From: CALESS01 sp964405455
Lineage (GTDB): Bacteria; Chloroflexota; Anaerolineae; Anaerolineales; Anaerolineaceae
DNA: 64,000 nt
NCBI GenBank assembly: GCA_964405455.1
Contig: CAYOOA010000002.1
Span: 1-64,000 of the forward strand
Direction: 5' to 3'
Every line of letters starts with the position of its first letter. Position 1 is the first letter of the stretch. This document shows positions 25,227 through 33,490 of the stretch, piece by piece. The notes under the pieces were generated by a model. That model searched no databases, was not told the DNA's origin, and saw only the letters and a list, made by a program, of their open reading frames with translations. The translations under genes were made by a program, and so were the position numbers.

Positions 25227-26201
25227 TTATTGTGCAGATGCGCGGAACTTTTCAAAGTCTTCGTGCGGGATATTCAAGCTCTCCAGCAGGTTGCGGATGG
25301 TGTTCCAGTGCACCCGCTCCCAGGCGGCCGGGCTGGAGTTGGAGTTGTGGGCCGCCAGTAAGACATTGTCCATCTTCATCAGCGGTGAATCATGCGGTAG
25401 AGGCTCGACTTCAAACACATCCAGGGCGGCACCTGCCAGGCGTCTGCTCAGTAAAGTTTCAACCAGGGCTTCTTCATCCACCAGCGGACCGCGGGCAGTG
25501 TTGATCAGGTAGCTGCCGGGACGGACAAAAGTCAGCGTGCGGGCATTGATGATATGGTGGCTGGTTGGATTCAAGTCGCAATTCAGGCTGATGAAATCTG
25601 ACCTGGAAAGCAAATCCTCCAGGGAGGTCATCACCACGCCGTTTTCCAGGATAAAATCCGGGGCAATCGGGATGATATCATTGCCGAGCAATTTCATCCC
25701 GAAGGCGCGCGCCCGGCGCAGGACCGCCTTGCCGACATTGCCCACCCCGATCACGCCCAGGGTGCATTCAGAAAGCGAACGGCCGGGGAGTTTCTCCCAG
25801 TTGCCACGCTTCATCTCGCGGTCCATCCACGGCAAGCGGCGGGCAAAGGTCAGGATGTAGCCCATGACGCTGTCGGAAACGGGCAGAGTGAAGGCGTTCG
25901 GTGTGTTGCGCACGACAATCCCAAGGGTGGCGGCAAAGGTTTTGTCAATCGAGTCGATCCCCGTCCCCCACTTGGAGATCACTTTGAGACGCGGTGCACA
26001 GGCAGTCAGTACGCGCGGGGTGTAGCGATCATCCCCGCAAACGGTGCCGTCGAACTGCCCGGCATACTGCAGGATTTCCTCCTCCGAGAAGCGTTCGTGC
26101 ACTTCCGGGGTGATCAACTCCAGGCCGTAGTGCTCAAAAACCGGTTGAAAGCGGCGGACGTACGGCAGCATATAGGGGGCGGTCAATAAAATGGTTGTCA
26201 T
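25227..26201 (-). CDS. D-isomer-specific 2-hydroxyacid dehydrogenase
   Basis: A 324-residue NAD-dependent dehydrogenase. The cofactor motif is GVIGVGNVGKAV (about residue 148). The catalytic triad is visible: Arg in NTARGPLVDE, Glu in FEVEPLPH and His in LLAAHNSNSS. It interconverts a 2-keto and a D-2-hydroxy acid; nonulosonic acids are 2-keto acids, so a sugar substrate is conceivable. It resembles phosphoglycerate/glyoxylate reductases in overall pattern. It abuts the cytidylyltransferase-like gene with a one-base overlap (26201). Confidence 0.88.
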   Translation of the reverse strand: MTTILLTAPYMLPYVRRFQPVFEHYGLELITPEVHERFSEEEILQYAGQFDGTVCGDDRYTPRVLTACAPRLKVISKWGTGIDSIDKTFAATLGIVVRNTPNAFTLPVSDSVMGYILTFARRLPWMDREMKRGNWEKLPGRSLSECTLGVIGVGNVGKAVLRRARAFGMKLLGNDIIPIAPDFILENGVVMTSLEDLLSRSDFISLNCDLNPTSHHIINARTLTFVRPGSYLINTARGPLVDEEALVETLLSRRLAGAALDVFEVEPLPHDSPLMKMDNVLLAAHNSNSSPAAWERVHWNTIRNLLESLNIPHEDFEKFRASAQ

Positions 26202-26890
26202 CAGTGGTTCCCTTCCTCGCGCAGGCGCTGGCTGAGCAGCACATCCGCGACCAAAAAATCGTGTTCCTCATCAATATCCCAGGCTTCGCCGCGATCCATG
26301 ACAAACATCAACGGCCGCTCCCCCAGGCGGTTGCGCCGCGCCAGTAAAGTGGAACGGGTGAACAGGTAAAGGCAGGAGTTTTCCTCGAAGACCGGCGGCA
26401 AATCCTGGGTTTGCAACAGGATGGCCGGGTTGTGGTTGATCGGCCGGCTGAGTTGATCCCACAGGCGGGTTTGCAGGCGGGTGACCGAGAAGAGCGAGTC
26501 GTATTCCGGGTAACGGCTGCGCAGATCGCCAATGGCGCGGCGGATGGTGGCAGGGCGCAACAGCGGGTTGGTGGAATGGGTCTGCAGGTACAGATCCGCC
26601 TGAACCTGGGCGGTATCGTACATCAGGATTTCATTCATCGGAATGGTATCCGCCCGCAGGGCTTCAGGCCGCTCCAACGCAATCACCTGGGGAAAATTAC
26701 GGCGCAGGCCGTCCAGCACTTCGGGGCTATCGGTATCCACCACCACCTGGTCGATCTCCGGGCACTCCAGCAGCGTCCCGATGATATGGTGGAAGAGCGG
26801 CTTGCCGGCCAGCAGGCGGTAGTTCTTGCCCGGCACACGCTGGGAATGGTGGCGCATCGGCACCAGGGCGACAATTTTCTGTAATTCCAT
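26201..26890 (-). CDS. Divergent acylneuraminate cytidylyltransferase family protein
   Basis: A 229-residue nucleotidyltransferase of the CMP-sialic/CMP-Kdo synthetase fold. The P-loop-like N-terminus is ALVPMRHHSQRVPGKNYR, where the usual ARGGSKxxPxKN is altered to RHHSQRVPGKN. Other blocks are intact: QTHSTNPLLRP, FEENSCLYLFTRS and an acidic WDIDEEHDF at the end, where the metal-binding Asp residues lie. It probably activates a nonulosonic acid as a CMP ester. I prefer the ATG at 26890, preceded by GAGGTG. It heads the second cytidylyltransferase/dehydrogenase/SDR set. Confidence 0.8.
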   Translation of the reverse strand: MELQKIVALVPMRHHSQRVPGKNYRLLAGKPLFHHIIGTLLECPEIDQVVVDTDSPEVLDGLRRNFPQVIALERPEALRADTIPMNEILMYDTAQVQADLYLQTHSTNPLLRPATIRRAIGDLRSRYPEYDSLFSVTRLQTRLWDQLSRPINHNPAILLQTQDLPPVFEENSCLYLFTRSTLLARRNRLGERPLMFVMDRGEAWDIDEEHDFLVADVLLSQRLREEGNH

Positions 26891-26898
26891 CCTGCACC

Positions 26899-27861
26899 TC
26901 ACTCCGGGCGGTTTGGCCCGCCCGGTACATCCGGATATTGAATCGGTTCAACCGGCCGTGGCCGGGTTTGCGTCTGCGGCGGCCGGGGATAATAAAAGGT
27001 TTGTTTCAACTGCCAGGTCAACGGCCCGGACTGTCGATAACCGTGGTACGTGCCGAGGAACTGGTTGTAACGGAAACGAACAACATCCAGCCAGACCCGG
27101 CCCAGGGCCTTCTCGCGCCGGGCTGCCTTCCAGTCATCCAGCACGTTGACGGTGAAGAGGCGGATAAAATCCGCAAAGCCAAAATGCTCCTGCGGGTAGA
27201 TGGTCTTGAAGGCCATGCTCTCGCGGCGGTAGCGGTTGTAAATGCCGCGCCAGGTTTCATTGTGGACGTGCACCACCTCCGCCTCAGCGGAGTAATCCAC
27301 CGTGTAACCCTTCTCGAACATTCGCCGCGCCCAGGCCAGGTCCTCCAGACCCGGCAGCAGCTCATTATAAGGGGTTTCCTCCCACAGGCTGCGCCGGATG
27401 GCGGCATTGGCGTTGTTACAAAACGGCGTCGGCTGGCGGCGGACGGATTGATCCGGGTACCAGTGATGGAAAATGCGCTGCTCGGAATAATGCGTGGCAG
27501 GGGCGCCGCTCTGCCGGCCGTAGACCAGGGCGGTCTTCGGGTCGTCAAACCCGGCCAGCAAGTGCTCCAGCCAATCGGGGTAGACCGGGTAGACGTGGGC
27601 TGAGGCCAGCACCACCACCTCCGCCCGGGCCTGGGCAATACCCAGGTTGAGCGAGCGGCCAAAGGTGAATTCGTGCGGATTGATGGTCACCACCTCCACC
27701 GGGTGGCGGCGGGCAATTTCCACCGTCGCATCGGTGGAGCCGGAATCAACCAGGATGACCTGCACATCCCGCACCGTTTGCCCGGCAATCCCGGTCAGCA
27801 GGCGGCCGATGTGGCGTTCCTCGTTAAACGCACGGATGACAATCGAACAGGCCGGGGTCAT
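26899..27861 (-). CDS. Glycosyltransferase family 2, rhamnosyltransferase-like
   Basis: A 320-residue GT-A enzyme. The N-terminus CSIVIRAFNEERHIGRLL, the donor-site block VILVDSGSTDATVEIA and the segment FTFGRSLNLGIAQARAEVVV occur in GT2 enzymes of O-antigen clusters. A WEETPYNELLPGLEDLAWARR block carries the probable catalytic Asp. Residues 210-260 are basic and may contact the membrane. Its start overlaps the stop of the upstream capsule-like gene by 4 bases. Confidence 0.9.
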   Translation of the reverse strand: MTPACSIVIRAFNEERHIGRLLTGIAGQTVRDVQVILVDSGSTDATVEIARRHPVEVVTINPHEFTFGRSLNLGIAQARAEVVVLASAHVYPVYPDWLEHLLAGFDDPKTALVYGRQSGAPATHYSEQRIFHHWYPDQSVRRQPTPFCNNANAAIRRSLWEETPYNELLPGLEDLAWARRMFEKGYTVDYSAEAEVVHVHNETWRGIYNRYRRESMAFKTIYPQEHFGFADFIRLFTVNVLDDWKAARREKALGRVWLDVVRFRYNQFLGTYHGYRQSGPLTWQLKQTFYYPRPPQTQTRPRPVEPIQYPDVPGGPNRPE

Positions 27862-29465
27862 TCATCCATCTCAAAGGGAGCGCCGTGCAGGATGCCCTCG
27901 ACGGCCACCCGCAGCGTGGGGGATTTCTCCGGCAGCAGGTCCTGCCAGGTCAAGCCGGGTTTCAGGCGCACATAGCCGCGCCAGATGCCGTCTTCCTCCA
28001 TGAGTGCCTCCAACGGGAGGGAAACGCGGTACAACTGGTAGTAGAGGAAGCGGCGCGCGTTGCGCTGGAATTCCGGCGGCACGGTTACTTTTTCAACCGC
28101 CAGCATTTCCTCCTCCAGGCGGTGATATTCCGCCAGGCTGGGCGGGAAGAAGACCGTTGGCAACTGGGTGAAGCGCGCCCGCCCGGCGCACAATACGGCC
28201 GCCCCAAGCAGGGAGGCCTCCATGCCGATGGTAGAGTTGTAGATCATCACAAACTTGGAGCGCTGGATCAGCTCGTAAGAGCTGAGATACTCCGTCGAAT
28301 CCACAAAAACCACGTTGGGCTGTTGATCCGCGCCGCTGGTACGTACCCACTCGGCCACGGTCTCACGGCTGGCCTTGCCCGGGCGGGATTCGTCCGGGTG
28401 GGCCCGGATGACAAACAGCGTCTCCGGATGGCGGCGGATGAGATCCAGGGTGTCGTCCAACCAGGCAAACATATGCTCAAAGAGCACGTTGGCGTGGGCC
28501 TGGCTGGTATCAAAAATCACATTGGTAAAGACCGGCACGATCTGTTTGAAAGCGGCTGCCTTTTGTAATAACTCCGGAGAGAGGGGTTTCATCTCCGGCC
28601 AGAAGCGCACCCCGCCCATGCTGAAATTGCCCTGGAAGCGCTGTTCCAGGTAGGCATCCAGGCGGGCGTTTTGGGCATCATCCAATTCAAAATCATCGGC
28701 GATATGGATCGGGTAAGCCGTGGCATCGCCATCGGTGAAATAAGCCGTGAAGGGGCGCAGGCCAATTTCGTGAGAAATCACCCGAATTCCACGTTGAAGC
28801 GCAGCCCAGCGCGCAGCGGCCTCCGGGTAAAACTGGCCGTTGAAAACGACCACCACCTGCGGTTTCACTTTATCCAACAGGGCGCCAAACTGGTACACCA
28901 CCCTTAGGGCGGAGATCAAATACTGGCGGAAGAGGAAGCGGGTTGGTTCATCATCCTTGAGGTGATGGCGGCGCAGCACCCAGCGCAGGGCGGGCAGAAC
29001 CAGGCGTCCCAGCGGGATACCATCGAATTCAAAGTCCATCATATGGGCCACACCCAGCCCGGCCAGGGCGGTTTCCAGTTCCGGCTCCGGGGTGGGCAGC
29101 AGACGATACAGATCACCACCCCTGGTGAGAACCCTGGTCTGGGCAAGGCAGTCCGCGCAGGGCGGTGCGGCATGCGGATCATCCCGGTTGGTGCCCAGCA
29201 CGCAGGGGGTCAGCCCGCTCTGGCAGGCGAAATGCACCACCGGCACGCTCTGCAGACGCAGGGCCTGGGCGGTCAGCAGGCTGTAGGCGGCATTGAGTGA
29301 AACCCCGCCCAGGCGGGTGGAGGCATTGAAGAAAACCACCGGTGCGGTTTTCTCCGCCGGGCTGTGGCTTGAAACCTCGCTGATCAGCCGTTCAATCTGG
29401 CGGTTGCTTTGCCAGTGGCTGAGTCGCCGTTTCAAGCCGCGCTGGATCCGGTTCACCATCTGCAT
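27858..29465 (-). CDS. Capsule-synthesis-like GT-B protein with a four-cysteine N-terminal motif
   Basis: A 535-residue soluble protein, probably a GT-B-fold glycosyltransferase. The C-terminal half shows features shared with KpsS/KpsC and CDP-glycerol transferases: FVIRAHPDESRPGK, then SSYELIQRSKFVMIYNSTIG followed by MEASLLGAAVLCAG, the usual donor-site blocks. The N-terminal domain contains four cysteines spaced C-x6-C-x14-C-x2-C (starting FACQSGLTPC), which could bind zinc or a cluster. It sits directly after a NeuB gene. A CMP-nonulosonate as donor is plausible since KpsS/KpsC use CMP-Kdo. The assignment rests on pattern, not alignment. Confidence 0.6.
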   Translation of the reverse strand: MQMVNRIQRGLKRRLSHWQSNRQIERLISEVSSHSPAEKTAPVVFFNASTRLGGVSLNAAYSLLTAQALRLQSVPVVHFACQSGLTPCVLGTNRDDPHAAPPCADCLAQTRVLTRGGDLYRLLPTPEPELETALAGLGVAHMMDFEFDGIPLGRLVLPALRWVLRRHHLKDDEPTRFLFRQYLISALRVVYQFGALLDKVKPQVVVVFNGQFYPEAAARWAALQRGIRVISHEIGLRPFTAYFTDGDATAYPIHIADDFELDDAQNARLDAYLEQRFQGNFSMGGVRFWPEMKPLSPELLQKAAAFKQIVPVFTNVIFDTSQAHANVLFEHMFAWLDDTLDLIRRHPETLFVIRAHPDESRPGKASRETVAEWVRTSGADQQPNVVFVDSTEYLSSYELIQRSKFVMIYNSTIGMEASLLGAAVLCAGRARFTQLPTVFFPPSLAEYHRLEEEMLAVEKVTVPPEFQRNARRFLYYQLYRVSLPLEALMEEDGIWRGYVRLKPGLTWQDLLPEKSPTLRVAVEGILHGAPFEMDE

Positions 29466-29467
29466 GC

Positions 29468-30340
29468 TTACGAAACCCGGCGCAGTTTCTTGCGGGCGCC
29501 CATCTCGCTCTCATAAACAACTTTGACGCCATCCCCCAGGGATTGCTCGGTGACGCGGATGTACTTGACCAGGCGCTCAAACCCGCCCGGTTCCACCGAG
29601 GCGGCCTGATCGCTGCCCCACATGGCCCGGTCGAGGGTGATATGCCGTTCGACCATGCAGGCGCCCAGCGCCACGGCCACTGCCGAAGGCACCAGGCCCA
29701 CTTCGTGACCGGAATAGCCAATCGGCACCGGGAACTCCGTCTTCAGGGTGGTGATCATGCGCAGGTTCAACTCGTGCGGATCACATGGGTAGGTACTGGT
29801 GGCGTGGGTGATGACCAGGTTCTCCAGGCCGAGCACCGCCACGGCAGCCCGGATTTCCTCCATGGTGGACATGCCCGTGGAGAGAATGACCGGCCGGCCG
29901 GTCTTCCGCAGGTGGCGCAGCAGGTTGTGGTCCGTCAGGGAGGCCGAGGGCACCTTGTAAGACACCGGGTTGAAGGTTTCCATAAAGTCCACCGAGGGCT
30001 CATCCCAGACCGAGGCAAACCAGGTGACGCCCAGCTCGCGGCAGTAACGGTCAATCTCCCGGTAATCCGCTTCGCTGAATTCCACCTTGTACCGGTAATC
30101 CAGGTAGGTGATGTAGCCCCAGGGTGTCTCACGCATTTGGCCGCGCTGTTCGGGCGGAACGCACAGTTCAGGAGTGCGCTTCTGGAATTTCACCGCATCC
30201 ACCCCGGCGATAAAGGCGGCGTGGATCATCTGTTTGGCCAGGTCCAGGCTGCCGTTATGATTAATGCCAATTTCCGCCACCACGTAGGTGGGCTGCCCCT
30301 CACCAACCAACCGATTACCGATTTTAATGACGTTGCTCAT
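29468..30340 (-). CDS. neuB: NeuB-type nonulosonate synthase without SAF domain
   Basis: A 290-residue NeuB-family enzyme that would condense phosphoenolpyruvate with a 6-carbon amino sugar to a 9-carbon keto acid. The TIM-barrel blocks are present: VAEIGINHNGSLDLAKQMI, DAVKFQKRTPELC, FASVWDEPSVDFM, ILSTGMSTMEEI and PIGYSGHEVGL, with metal-binding His in VERHITLDRAMWG. The protein stops after the barrel; the C-terminal SAF (antifreeze-like) domain seen in the other two NeuBs here is missing. In characterised NeuB an Arg of that domain reaches the partner's active site, so activity or substrate may differ. AAGGAG precedes the ATG. Confidence 0.88.
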   Translation of the reverse strand: MSNVIKIGNRLVGEGQPTYVVAEIGINHNGSLDLAKQMIHAAFIAGVDAVKFQKRTPELCVPPEQRGQMRETPWGYITYLDYRYKVEFSEADYREIDRYCRELGVTWFASVWDEPSVDFMETFNPVSYKVPSASLTDHNLLRHLRKTGRPVILSTGMSTMEEIRAAVAVLGLENLVITHATSTYPCDPHELNLRMITTLKTEFPVPIGYSGHEVGLVPSAVAVALGACMVERHITLDRAMWGSDQAASVEPGGFERLVKYIRVTEQSLGDGVKVVYESEMGARKKLRRVS

Positions 30341-30457
30341 AATACTCCTTAATGTTTTTCCGCGGAGATGCCGGGAACACGGGATGTCCTTAACAAGTTA
30401 TTGGATTTCTGTGTTTTTCCGATATTTCCAGAATTTTCCAGGTGATTGACTGATCAC

Positions 30458-31681
30458 TCAGCCTTGCAACTGTGCCAAAATCATATCACAAAGTTCGCGC
30501 ACCGCCCCATGCCCCCCTGCCCGTGAAAGCACGAGGTCAGCCTGGCGCAGGGCCTCGGGTTGGGCATCCGCCGGGACAACTCCGCAGCCCACAAGCGGGA
30601 AACAGGGGGTATCGTTGGTGTCGTTGCCCATGAAGATGACGGTTTGCGGGTCAATCCCGTTTTCAGCCAGGTAAGCCTGCAGCGCATCGACCTTGTTCCA
30701 GATACCCTGCAGCACCGGCACGCGCAGCTTGCGCCCGCGGGCTGCCACCACCGGGTTGACCTCAGTGGAGAGGATCAACATCGGGATGCCGGCATCGCGC
30801 ATATACTTAATGCCCATGCCGTCCGAGCGGTTGGCGGAGACCATCTCATGGCCTTCCTCGTCCACCCAGACACGGTTATCGGTCATCACACCGTCGAAGT
30901 CAAACACCACCAGGCGGACAGGATTGGGCAGCGGCCGCCGGCGCGGACCCGGCCAGACCATTTCCAGGTTGCCGTAGCGCACCAGCCACTCCGCCCGCTG
31001 CCAATCAGAAGGCGAGTCGATATCCACCGTGAAGCGCGGCTCGATCATCACCGGCAGGATCACCCGCCCGCTCATCGAGCCGCCCAGGATCACCGCCGGC
31101 CGGATGGCATCCACGTGGCCGGTCTGCCAGTAGACGGACGGCAGAGCCTGGCGGGGGGCATTGTAAGGCTCGGCAATGCCGGGCACGTCCAGCAGGTTGT
31201 GCATCTGGCCGGTGATCGGGTCAATCTTCCACATTTTGTGCGGGTTTTGCCCGGCCGGTACCACCCCGCGAACCGAGTCCGCCTCAGGGTGATCCAGCAG
31301 CAACTGCACCGCTTCATCCACCAGCCCCACCGGTCGCACCGGTGAAGTTGGGCGCAATTGCACCACAACCTCGGGGTGATAATTTTCGTGCTCCGCCAGC
31401 CAGGTCAGGGCGTGTTGGAAAACCGGCAAGTCCAGGGTGGAATCGGCTGCCAGTTCCGCCGGGCGCAGGAAGGGCGTTTCCGCACCGCATTCGCGCCCCA
31501 CGGCGGCGATCTCCTCATCATCCGTGGAAAGGATCACCCGCGTGACAGTCTGTGCCTTTAGTCCGGCTGCAATACTATACGCAATCAAAGGATGGCCGGC
31601 AAAGCGGCGGATGTTCTTGCGCGGGATGCCCTTGGAGCCGCCCCGCGCCGGGATGATGGCCAGGACCTCAGGCTTTACCAT
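30458..31681 (-). CDS. CMP-nonulosonate synthetase fused to KdsC-like HAD phosphatase
   Basis: A 407-residue two-domain protein. Residues 1-235 are an acylneuraminate cytidylyltransferase: IIPARGGSKGIPRKNI, VVQLRPTSPVRP and the metal site FTVDIDSPSDW. Residues 250-407 are a HAD phosphatase of the KdsC type: nucleophile Asp in VVFDFDGVMTDN, Lys in GIWNKVDAL and the acidic GNDTNDTPCF. The phosphatase would dephosphorylate a 9-phosphate nonulosonate (such as KDN-9-P) before activation. This fusion resembles animal CMP-sialic acid synthetase. I prefer the ATG at 31681 over an upstream GTG; the start lies inside the SDR gene's end. It is followed by 117 bases and then NeuB. Confidence 0.88.
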   Translation of the reverse strand: MVKPEVLAIIPARGGSKGIPRKNIRRFAGHPLIAYSIAAGLKAQTVTRVILSTDDEEIAAVGRECGAETPFLRPAELAADSTLDLPVFQHALTWLAEHENYHPEVVVQLRPTSPVRPVGLVDEAVQLLLDHPEADSVRGVVPAGQNPHKMWKIDPITGQMHNLLDVPGIAEPYNAPRQALPSVYWQTGHVDAIRPAVILGGSMSGRVILPVMIEPRFTVDIDSPSDWQRAEWLVRYGNLEMVWPGPRRRPLPNPVRLVVFDFDGVMTDNRVWVDEEGHEMVSANRSDGMGIKYMRDAGIPMLILSTEVNPVVAARGRKLRVPVLQGIWNKVDALQAYLAENGIDPQTVIFMGNDTNDTPCFPLVGCGVVPADAQPEALRQADLVLSRAGGHGAVRELCDMILAQLQG

Positions 31682-32499
31682 GCCGTCCACCCCCCATCCA
31701 CCACCAGGTTGCCGCCGGTCATGTAACTGGAAGCTTCCGAAGCCAGGTAGAGGAGCGCGCCGTTCATCTCGTCCAGGTGGGCCATGCGGCCCATGATGGT
31801 GCGGTAGGAGTAATTGCGCTCGAAGGTTTCATCGTGGTTGTTATACACCCCGCCGGGGGTCAGGCAGTTGGCCCGGATTTTCGTCCCGGCGTAGTAGGAG
31901 GCAATATACTTGGTCAGGCCGAGCACACCCGCCTTGGTAGCCGTATAAAAGACCGGTTTGTAGGTACGCGGCTTGCCAGGTTTTTCATAAATGCGCTGGT
32001 CCGGTGGCACCAGGCCGTAGGTGGAGCAAATATTGATGATCGAGCCCTCCCCGCCCTGGGCAACCATCTGGCGGGCAGCCGCCTGGCAGCACAGGAACAC
32101 GCCGGTCAGGTTGACCTCCAGGGCGTCATTCCAGGCTTTGAGCGGGTAATTTTCAAAGGAATTGTCGTTCTGGCGGCTGATGTTGTCGGCGTCAAACTTG
32201 GGATCCATGGCCGCCGAGCAGACCAACACATCCAACCGGCCGAAGGTTTGCACAGCAGCATCCACCATCGCCTGGACGGAGTCCGGGTTGGTCACATCCA
32301 CCCCCACGCCCAGCGCGTGGTAACCTGCGGATGTCAACTCCCCGGCAAAGGCTGCAGCAGCATCGGCGTTCAGGTCCGCTACGACCACGTTTGCCCCGGC
32401 CTCGGCCAGGGTACGGCAGAATTGTTTCCCCAGCAGGCCCACTCCACCGGTCACCACGGCAGCACGGCCGTGCAGGTCAAATTTATCCATGATTGTCAT
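31675..32499 (-). CDS. Short-chain dehydrogenase/reductase, PtmA-like context
   Basis: A 274-residue SDR. The cofactor motif reads TGGVGLLG, a variant of TGxxxGIG; VCSAAMD replaces the NNAG block; catalytic YTATKAG and the C-terminal YMTGGNLVVDGGW are present. An insertion around residues 100-120 and 155-175 makes it longer than the SDR at 24433-25200. SDRs of this kind (PtmA) accompany legionaminic-acid genes in Campylobacter. Of two in-frame ATGs, the one at 32499 has GGAGG seven bases upstream, whereas the one at 32505 is too close. Confidence 0.85.
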   Translation of the reverse strand: MTIMDKFDLHGRAAVVTGGVGLLGKQFCRTLAEAGANVVVADLNADAAAAFAGELTSAGYHALGVGVDVTNPDSVQAMVDAAVQTFGRLDVLVCSAAMDPKFDADNISRQNDNSFENYPLKAWNDALEVNLTGVFLCCQAAARQMVAQGGEGSIINICSTYGLVPPDQRIYEKPGKPRTYKPVFYTATKAGVLGLTKYIASYYAGTKIRANCLTPGGVYNNHDETFERNYSYRTIMGRMAHLDEMNGALLYLASEASSYMTGGNLVVDGGWTAW

Positions 32500-32514
32500 G
32501 CTCATACCTCCAGG

Positions 32515-33486
32515 TTAAGACTGACGGGCTTGCAGCGCCAGGCGCAGGGCTGCTTCACCATCATCCAGCGTACAGATGGGTGCCTCTTCCCCACGGACGA
32601 CGCGCAGGAAGTGGCTCATTTGATCCAGGAACAACGTGTTGCGCTCAAAGCCCTGCGGCGGAACCACCACCTGCCAGTCCCCGGGGGAAGCGTCCGGGTT
32701 GGCAACGCTCAGGCGGGCCGCCCCATCGGCATTATCCCAGCGGATGGTGCCGCGCTCCCCGATGATTTCCAGCCAGTGGGCACCTGGCCGCTGGATGTAA
32801 TCCAGGTGCAGGCTGCCAATTGCCCCGGATTGGAAGCGCAGCAGGCATTCAACCGTGTCTTCGACGTTCAATTCCAGCCCGCCCAGCGTCCCGCTCATCG
32901 CCTGCAGGCCGATGATCTCACCCAGCAGCCAGCGCAGGTAATCAAACGGATGGCACAGGGTCAGCGCCACACCGCCGCCCAGTTCGGAAAGCGAACTGTA
33001 ACTCTTGCGGTAATCCTCCCAGGGGTGCCAGTTGGGCAGGTACTCGCCCCAGTGGGCCCGCACGGAAGCCGCCCGCCCGATGACACCCGCCTGCAGCCAT
33101 TCAGCAATTTTGCGCAGGCCGGGATGGAAGCGGAACTGGAAACCAACCAGCACCTGGCGGCTGGATTGTTGCAGGGCCGAATGTAGTTCGTCCAGGCCTT
33201 CCAGCGAATGCGAGATCGGTTTTTCCAGCAGCAGGTGGCAGCCTGCCCGGGCAGCCGGGATGGCTGCCTGCAAATGCAGGGCGGTCGGATTGGCAATGAT
33301 GGCGGCATCCGGGCGGTGAGCCAGGGCCTTTTCCATCTCGTATTCCACCGTGAAGCTGTCCAGCTCATCCACCGGCAGGGTGGATTTTCCGCTGCGCAAG
33401 ACGATAATATCCCGCTCACCCAGGGCCAGCAGGTTGCGCATGTGGCGGCGGCCGATGGACCCAAAACCAACCAACAAATATCTCAT
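32515..33486 (-). CDS. Gfo/Idh/MocA family oxidoreductase
   Basis: A 323-residue NAD(P)-dependent sugar oxidoreductase. The N-terminal Rossmann motif is LVGFGSIGRRH, followed by AIIANPTALH and the family signature LLLEKPISHSLEG with the conserved EKP lysine. The C-terminal half (GGGVALTLCHPFDYLRWLLG) contains the substrate-side His. In nonulosonate clusters, members such as PtmF act on the sugar precursor, but the substrate here is unknown. Four bases separate it from the upstream hydroxyacid dehydrogenase gene. Confidence 0.9.
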   Translation of the reverse strand: MRYLLVGFGSIGRRHMRNLLALGERDIIVLRSGKSTLPVDELDSFTVEYEMEKALAHRPDAAIIANPTALHLQAAIPAARAGCHLLLEKPISHSLEGLDELHSALQQSSRQVLVGFQFRFHPGLRKIAEWLQAGVIGRAASVRAHWGEYLPNWHPWEDYRKSYSSLSELGGGVALTLCHPFDYLRWLLGEIIGLQAMSGTLGGLELNVEDTVECLLRFQSGAIGSLHLDYIQRPGAHWLEIIGERGTIRWDNADGAARLSVANPDASPGDWQVVVPPQGFERNTLFLDQMSHFLRVVRGEEAPICTLDDGEAALRLALQARQS

Positions 33487-33490
33487 TCAC

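Noticed and set aside
31777..33186. Plus-strand open frame of 469 codons opposite the SDR and Gfo/Idh genes
   Set aside because: It crosses the boundary of two well-supported minus-strand genes and has no domain signature.
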